A DNA stretch of 64,000 bases, from contig NZ_AUJK01000009.1 of assembly GCF_000424185.1 (NCBI RefSeq), positions 1 to 64,000 on the forward strand, given 5' to 3'. Shown here piece after piece: positions 60,999 to 64,000 of this stretch (its first letter is position 1; every line of letters starts with the position of its first letter). The DNA comes from Prevotella sp. AGR2160 (GTDB lineage Bacteria; Bacteroidota; Bacteroidia; Bacteroidales; Bacteroidaceae). The translations under genes were made by a program, and so were the position numbers. Under the pieces are notes generated by a model. It did not search any database and was not told the DNA's origin. It worked only from the letters and a program-made list of their open reading frames with translations.

Positions 60999-61020
60999 GG
61001 ACATGATGATCATATTCCGC
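60995..61020. repeat. Palindromic repeat that supplies the umuC stop
   Basis: GTAGGGACATGATGATCATA then TTCCGC. Confidence 0.75.
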
Positions 61021-61044
61021 CAATTTTATGGCCTACCGTCGTGT

Positions 61045-61065
61045 GCTTGCACTTTGCAAGCGCAA
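61045..61065. repeat. Hairpin repeat, third family
   Basis: GCTTGCACTTTGCAAGCGCA, an imperfect hairpin between umuC and mntH. Confidence 0.6.
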
Positions 61066-61071
61066 GTAGGC

Positions 61072-62331
61072 CTACACCGACTCCACGAGCAGCCAGATAT
61101 TCAGGACGGTGACGAGGGCGGCGATGCCGTAGAGGACGATTGTGTTCCAATGGCTGTTGGCATATTTTCCCATGACACGCCGTGATGAGGTCAGACTGAC
61201 TTGCAGAAATACCGTGAAAGGCAACTGAATACTCAGAAACATTTGGGAATAGAGCAGACCCTGGAAAGGATTGCTGATGACGAAGACCATCAGCAGCGCC
61301 AGACCGAGCGAGAGGATGATGCCGACGATGGAGTGGGTGTCTTTGGCGTTGTAAGACTCTCCGAAGAGACCGGAAAAAATACTACCGGCGGCCATTCCAC
61401 TCGTGATTGTACTCGACAGGCCGGCGAGCAACAGGGCAATGGCAAAGATATTTGCCGCATTGTTGCCGAGCAGTGGCTGCAACATAGCTTGTGCTTCCGA
61501 CAGTTCCTCCACTTGTTTTCCATGCTCAAAGAAGGTGGCGGCGGCGAGGATGACCATGGCGGAGTTGATGGCCCAGCCGACAATCATAGAGAAGAGCGTG
61601 TCAAAAAGCTCGTATTTCAGCATGTGACGGATACGCTCGTCGCCTTCGAGGTTGATCTCCCGGCTTTGTACAATCTCGGAATGGAGAAAGAGGTTATGGG
61701 GCATGACGACGGCACCGAGGACACTCATGATGACGAGCAGGGAGCCGTGAGGTATGGAGGGCACGACGGCATGGACAGCCACGGCACCCCAGTCGACATG
61801 TACGAGGAATAGCTCATAGATAAAGCTCAGGCCGATCATGGAGACGAAGCCGATGATGGCCCGCTCCATCTTCTTGTAACTATTGGTGAAGAGCATGATC
61901 AGTACGGCCGCCGTCGTCAGGATGGCTCCCGTGGGGATACTCATGCCGAAGAGCATCTGCAGGGCGATGGCACCACCGAGGATCTCCGCCAGTGATGTGG
62001 AGACGGAGGCGAGGATAGCACTGATGATAATCGGGCGTCCCACCCATCGTGGCGCATACTTCACCGCCGCTTCACTCAGACAGAGACCGGTGACGATGCC
62101 CAGATGAGCCACGTTATGCTGCAGGGCGATGAGCATGATCGTGCTCAGCGTCACCACCCACAACAAGGCATATCCATAGGTGGAGCCGGCGGCGAAGTTC
62201 GTCGCCCAGTTGCCGGGATCGATGAAGCCTACGGTAACGAGGAGGCCGGGACCGATATATCGGAAAATGTCAAGGGCACCGAGGACATGCGGATGGTCCT
62301 TGCGTGCCAGTTCTTTGATGAGATTGATCAT
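61072..62331 (-). CDS. mntH: Nramp Mn2+/divalent metal transporter
   Basis: 419 residues with 11 membrane segments. FIDPGNW (D38-N41) and VVMPHNLFLHS are the metal-binding motifs of Nramp. It imports Mn2+ with protons. Promoter TAACTTTG (62,343-62,336) with CAA 20 bases further; the mRNA start would be at or near the ATG at 62,331, so this is a leaderless mRNA. Confidence 0.95.
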   Translation of the reverse strand: MINLIKELARKDHPHVLGALDIFRYIGPGLLVTVGFIDPGNWATNFAAGSTYGYALLWVVTLSTIMLIALQHNVAHLGIVTGLCLSEAAVKYAPRWVGRPIIISAILASVSTSLAEILGGAIALQMLFGMSIPTGAILTTAAVLIMLFTNSYKKMERAIIGFVSMIGLSFIYELFLVHVDWGAVAVHAVVPSIPHGSLLVIMSVLGAVVMPHNLFLHSEIVQSREINLEGDERIRHMLKYELFDTLFSMIVGWAINSAMVILAAATFFEHGKQVEELSEAQAMLQPLLGNNAANIFAIALLLAGLSSTITSGMAAGSIFSGLFGESYNAKDTHSIVGIILSLGLALLMVFVISNPFQGLLYSQMFLSIQLPFTVFLQVSLTSSRRVMGKYANSHWNTIVLYGIAALVTVLNIWLLVESV

Positions 62332-62439
62332 GCCACAAAGTTACGTTTTTTCTTTTGACCATCCAAACGTAGGAGCTACTTATTTTTGGTGATTTCATCT
62401 GTGTGGGTACCAAAAAATAGGTAAAATGGATGTGGGTGG

Positions 62440-62469
62440 TTGACGTCTGAAGAAAATATTGTAACTTTG
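62440..62469 (+). promoter_or_regulatory. Promoter of the Rid-like gene
   Basis: TTG (62,440-62,442), 19 nt, TAACTTTG (62,462-62,469). Confidence 0.6.
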
Positions 62470-62491
62470 CACGATAGTTAATCAATGAAAA

Positions 62492-63049
62492 ATGGAAAAT
62501 TATTTTTTTATCCAACCGGGCAAAATGGCGGAGCGGAACGAATATGGTTTCTGTGAGCGACTCGATGACCTGCTCGTCCAACTGCGGCAGCGCCTTGACG
62601 AGGAGCGGCAGCAAGGGCGCCGGCTGACTTATTGCAAGGCGTTCTTCAGTGATCTGCAAAATCAGCATCAAGATTTCCTTGACTCTGCCTTATACCAGGA
62701 AATTCTGCAGCATGTCGACCTGACGCTCGTGGAACAGCCTCCCGTTGACGGTACGAAGATCACGCTGCTCGTGAAGACGAGTGATGAGGAGAAGGACTAT
62801 ATTTTCCAGAGTCTCCGGCTCACCGATGAGGAGGCAAAGGGTCAGAGCAGTTATCTGCAGACGATGCTGCTCTTCGAACATTATATAAAAGGTATAGAAG
62901 CCCGCGGTCTGAACCTCCGGGACCACTGTGTGCGTACGTGGATCTATGTGGCCGATATCGATGTCAACTACGATGGTGTTGTCCGTGCCAAAGTCTGCCG
63001 CCCCCAGTGGCTCATCGAGATGGAAGCCGTTGCGGAGCAAAATGGATAA
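62492..63049 (+). pseudogene. Rid-like protein, C-terminally truncated
   Basis: 185 residues. The end part RDHCVRTWIYVADIDVNYDGVVRAK matches the phrase in Rid-like proteins (double Rid / chorismatase-type) of Bacteroidetes that continues there as a long second half. Here, after VVRAK, 18 unrelated residues follow, then a stop, and a GC-rich inverted repeat begins 18 bases later. I infer truncation. Function of the full-length family is a hydrolase-type role; that of this remnant is unknown. Confidence 0.5.
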
Positions 63050-63066
63050 TAGACAATAATCCCTTT

Positions 63067-63165
63067 GCAGGGGCCGTCCCTTGTGGCGGCCCGATGCCGG
63101 AACGGCATTAATCCCTGTAGATTCGGCGTAACCGCCGACGGGCCGCCACAAGGGACGGCCCCTGC
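63067..63165. repeat. GC-rich inverted repeat element (MITE-like)
   Basis: 27-base arms (63,067-63,093 and 63,139-63,165), reading GCAGGGGCCGTCC and its complement, 45 bases between. A partial copy is at 54,849-54,888. It follows the end of the Rid-like gene. Confidence 0.7.
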
Positions 63166-63175
63166 AGTGGGGATG

Positions 63176-63202
63176 CGGATCATGATGAATCATGTCCCTA
63201 CG
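63176..63202. repeat. Palindromic intergenic repeat copy
   Basis: GCGGATCATGATGAATCATG then TCCCTACG, just before the stop of the last gene. Confidence 0.75.
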
Positions 63203-63204
63203 GC

Positions 63205-64000
63205 TTAGAATCTCAGCGAGAGGTTGTTGTCGGGAGTGGGTGTGTCGGTGGTCAGCGACTTCGCCGTTTGATCGACAAAAGCAGCGAGTTGTGAAGAAAT
63301 GTGGTTGAGGGCCTGGATGAGGCGCTGCTCTTTCTTTTCCCACGCTGTCGTCGGCTGTTCATCACCGCGGAGATGCATGATGGCAGCCTCGGCGAGGAGA
63401 CTGTTGACGGCCTTTCTTGTGGCCTTTGGCGTGTTGTTGGGGATGTATTTGATCGTCATGGATGAGATGGCATCGACGACGAAGGAGCGTGACTTTCTGT
63501 CGAGATTGACCCCCTGACGACGCATCGAGGTAAGGGCCGTGACATGGGCCGTACGGATATCCATGATATTGCCGTGGACATTGATGATGCGGTAAGGATG
63601 GGGATAGGAGACGGTGGAGCCCGTCTGTACATCAGACAGAGAACCATCGGTGGCGACATCATTGGCATGGAAATGTCCGGTGAAGATGACGCGGACTCCG
63701 AGGTCCTGTAGTACCTTGGAGACATAATCGTTGTCGGCGATGAGGAACTCACCATACAGTTGTTTCTCCATCGAGAAATGAGGGATGACACCATGATGGA
63801 TCATGGCGATGACCTCACAGCCGGCCTCGTGGGCTTTCTCTACCTGGTTCTGGATGAACGAGATGGTCTGCGGCTTCAAGCGACCTCCCGTGACACAGTG
63901 GTTTTTCGTGTTCTCCTCATAACGGCAACCGTCGAGGGCGAGGAGGCGCAGGCCCGGCCGTAGTTGGGCGACATAGCTCAGAGAGAAGGGATCACGGGCG
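63205..64000 (-). CDS. Calcineurin-like metallophosphoesterase (5' end beyond window)
   Basis: About 265 codons, continuing off the right edge. EVIAMIHHGVIP and VRVIFTGHFHAND are the metal-binding His motifs, and LRLLALDGCRYEENT precedes them. The C-terminal half is helical (LAEAAIMHLRGDEQPTTAWE), a tail seen in Bacteroidetes secreted or membrane-linked phosphoesterases. The start is not in the window. Confidence 0.8.
   Translation of the reverse strand, partial: ARDPFSLSYVAQLRPGLRLLALDGCRYEENTKNHCVTGGRLKPQTISFIQNQVEKAHEAGCEVIAMIHHGVIPHFSMEKQLYGEFLIADNDYVSKVLQDLGVRVIFTGHFHANDVATDGSLSDVQTGSTVSYPHPYRIINVHGNIMDIRTAHVTALTSMRRQGVNLDRKSRSFVVDAISSMTIKYIPNNTPKATRKAVNSLLAEAAIMHLRGDEQPTTAWEKKEQRLIQALNHISSQLAAFVDQTAKSLTTDTPTPDNNLSLRF

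Noticed and set aside
42215..63202. The palindromic repeats as simple rho-independent terminators
   Set aside because: They lack a consistent U-run, and several lie upstream of genes (for example 49,889) or between genes of one transcript. A REP-like element fits better.

Overview
The window is a piece of a Bacteroidetes chromosome, most likely Prevotellaceae. The basis is the promoter type, which recurs throughout as TTG, 19-20 nt, then TAnnTTTG. Weak A-rich ribosome binding sites, a TonB receptor, DUF6377 and DUF6169 proteins and a DUF2023-flavodoxin pair point the same way. Genus is not resolved.

Region A (1 to about 28,760) is most of a Mu-like transposable prophage whose other end lies left of base 1. 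Reading from its immunity end: repressor (27,144-27,614) with three matching operators, a divergent early operon on the minus strand (small regulator, MuA-type transposase, MuB-type ATPase, RecA/RadA-like ATPase, small zinc-ribbon proteins, Gam), then tail completion genes. A plus-strand module follows: terminase small and large subunits, Gp36-like protein, portal, and a MuF protein with a nuclease-like C-terminal domain. The minus-strand late module holds protease/scaffold, capsid, amidase, spanin-like lysis genes, tail tube, tail chaperones joined by a probable -1 frameshift, tape measure, and tail hub. A diversity-generating retroelement (DGR) sits in the middle: an A-rich template repeat (17,401-17,540) and a DGR-type reverse transcriptase. 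Its variable repeat is not in this window. The tail fibre gene is broken by an ISAon1-type insertion at the left edge.

Region B (about 28,760-38,690) is a defence and mobilisation island. It has an HsdM-HsdS fusion that has lost its N-terminal domain exactly where the prophage ends, an intact HsdR, an ApeA-like HEPN protein, a relaxase and its accessory protein, a possible oriT, and an integrase remnant beside tRNA-Lys(UUU). The simplest history is an integrative mobilisable element at the tRNA, later hit by the Mu-like phage inside hsdM.

Region C (38,756-64,000) is ordinary chromosome: AI-2E exporter family, thymidine kinase, RsmI, a lipoprotein, a phosphoesterase, a Fic protein, an alpha-galactoside uptake and cleavage locus (SSS symporter, GH36, TonB receptor, DUF6377 regulator), MetE with a divergent Lrp regulator, an SGNH hydrolase, flavodoxin, GreA, a broken toxin-antitoxin pair, glutaredoxin-UmuD-UmuC, MntH, a truncated Rid-like gene and a partial phosphoesterase. 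This part alone carries at least 13 copies of a short palindromic intergenic repeat, several of which supply the stop codons of neighbouring genes.
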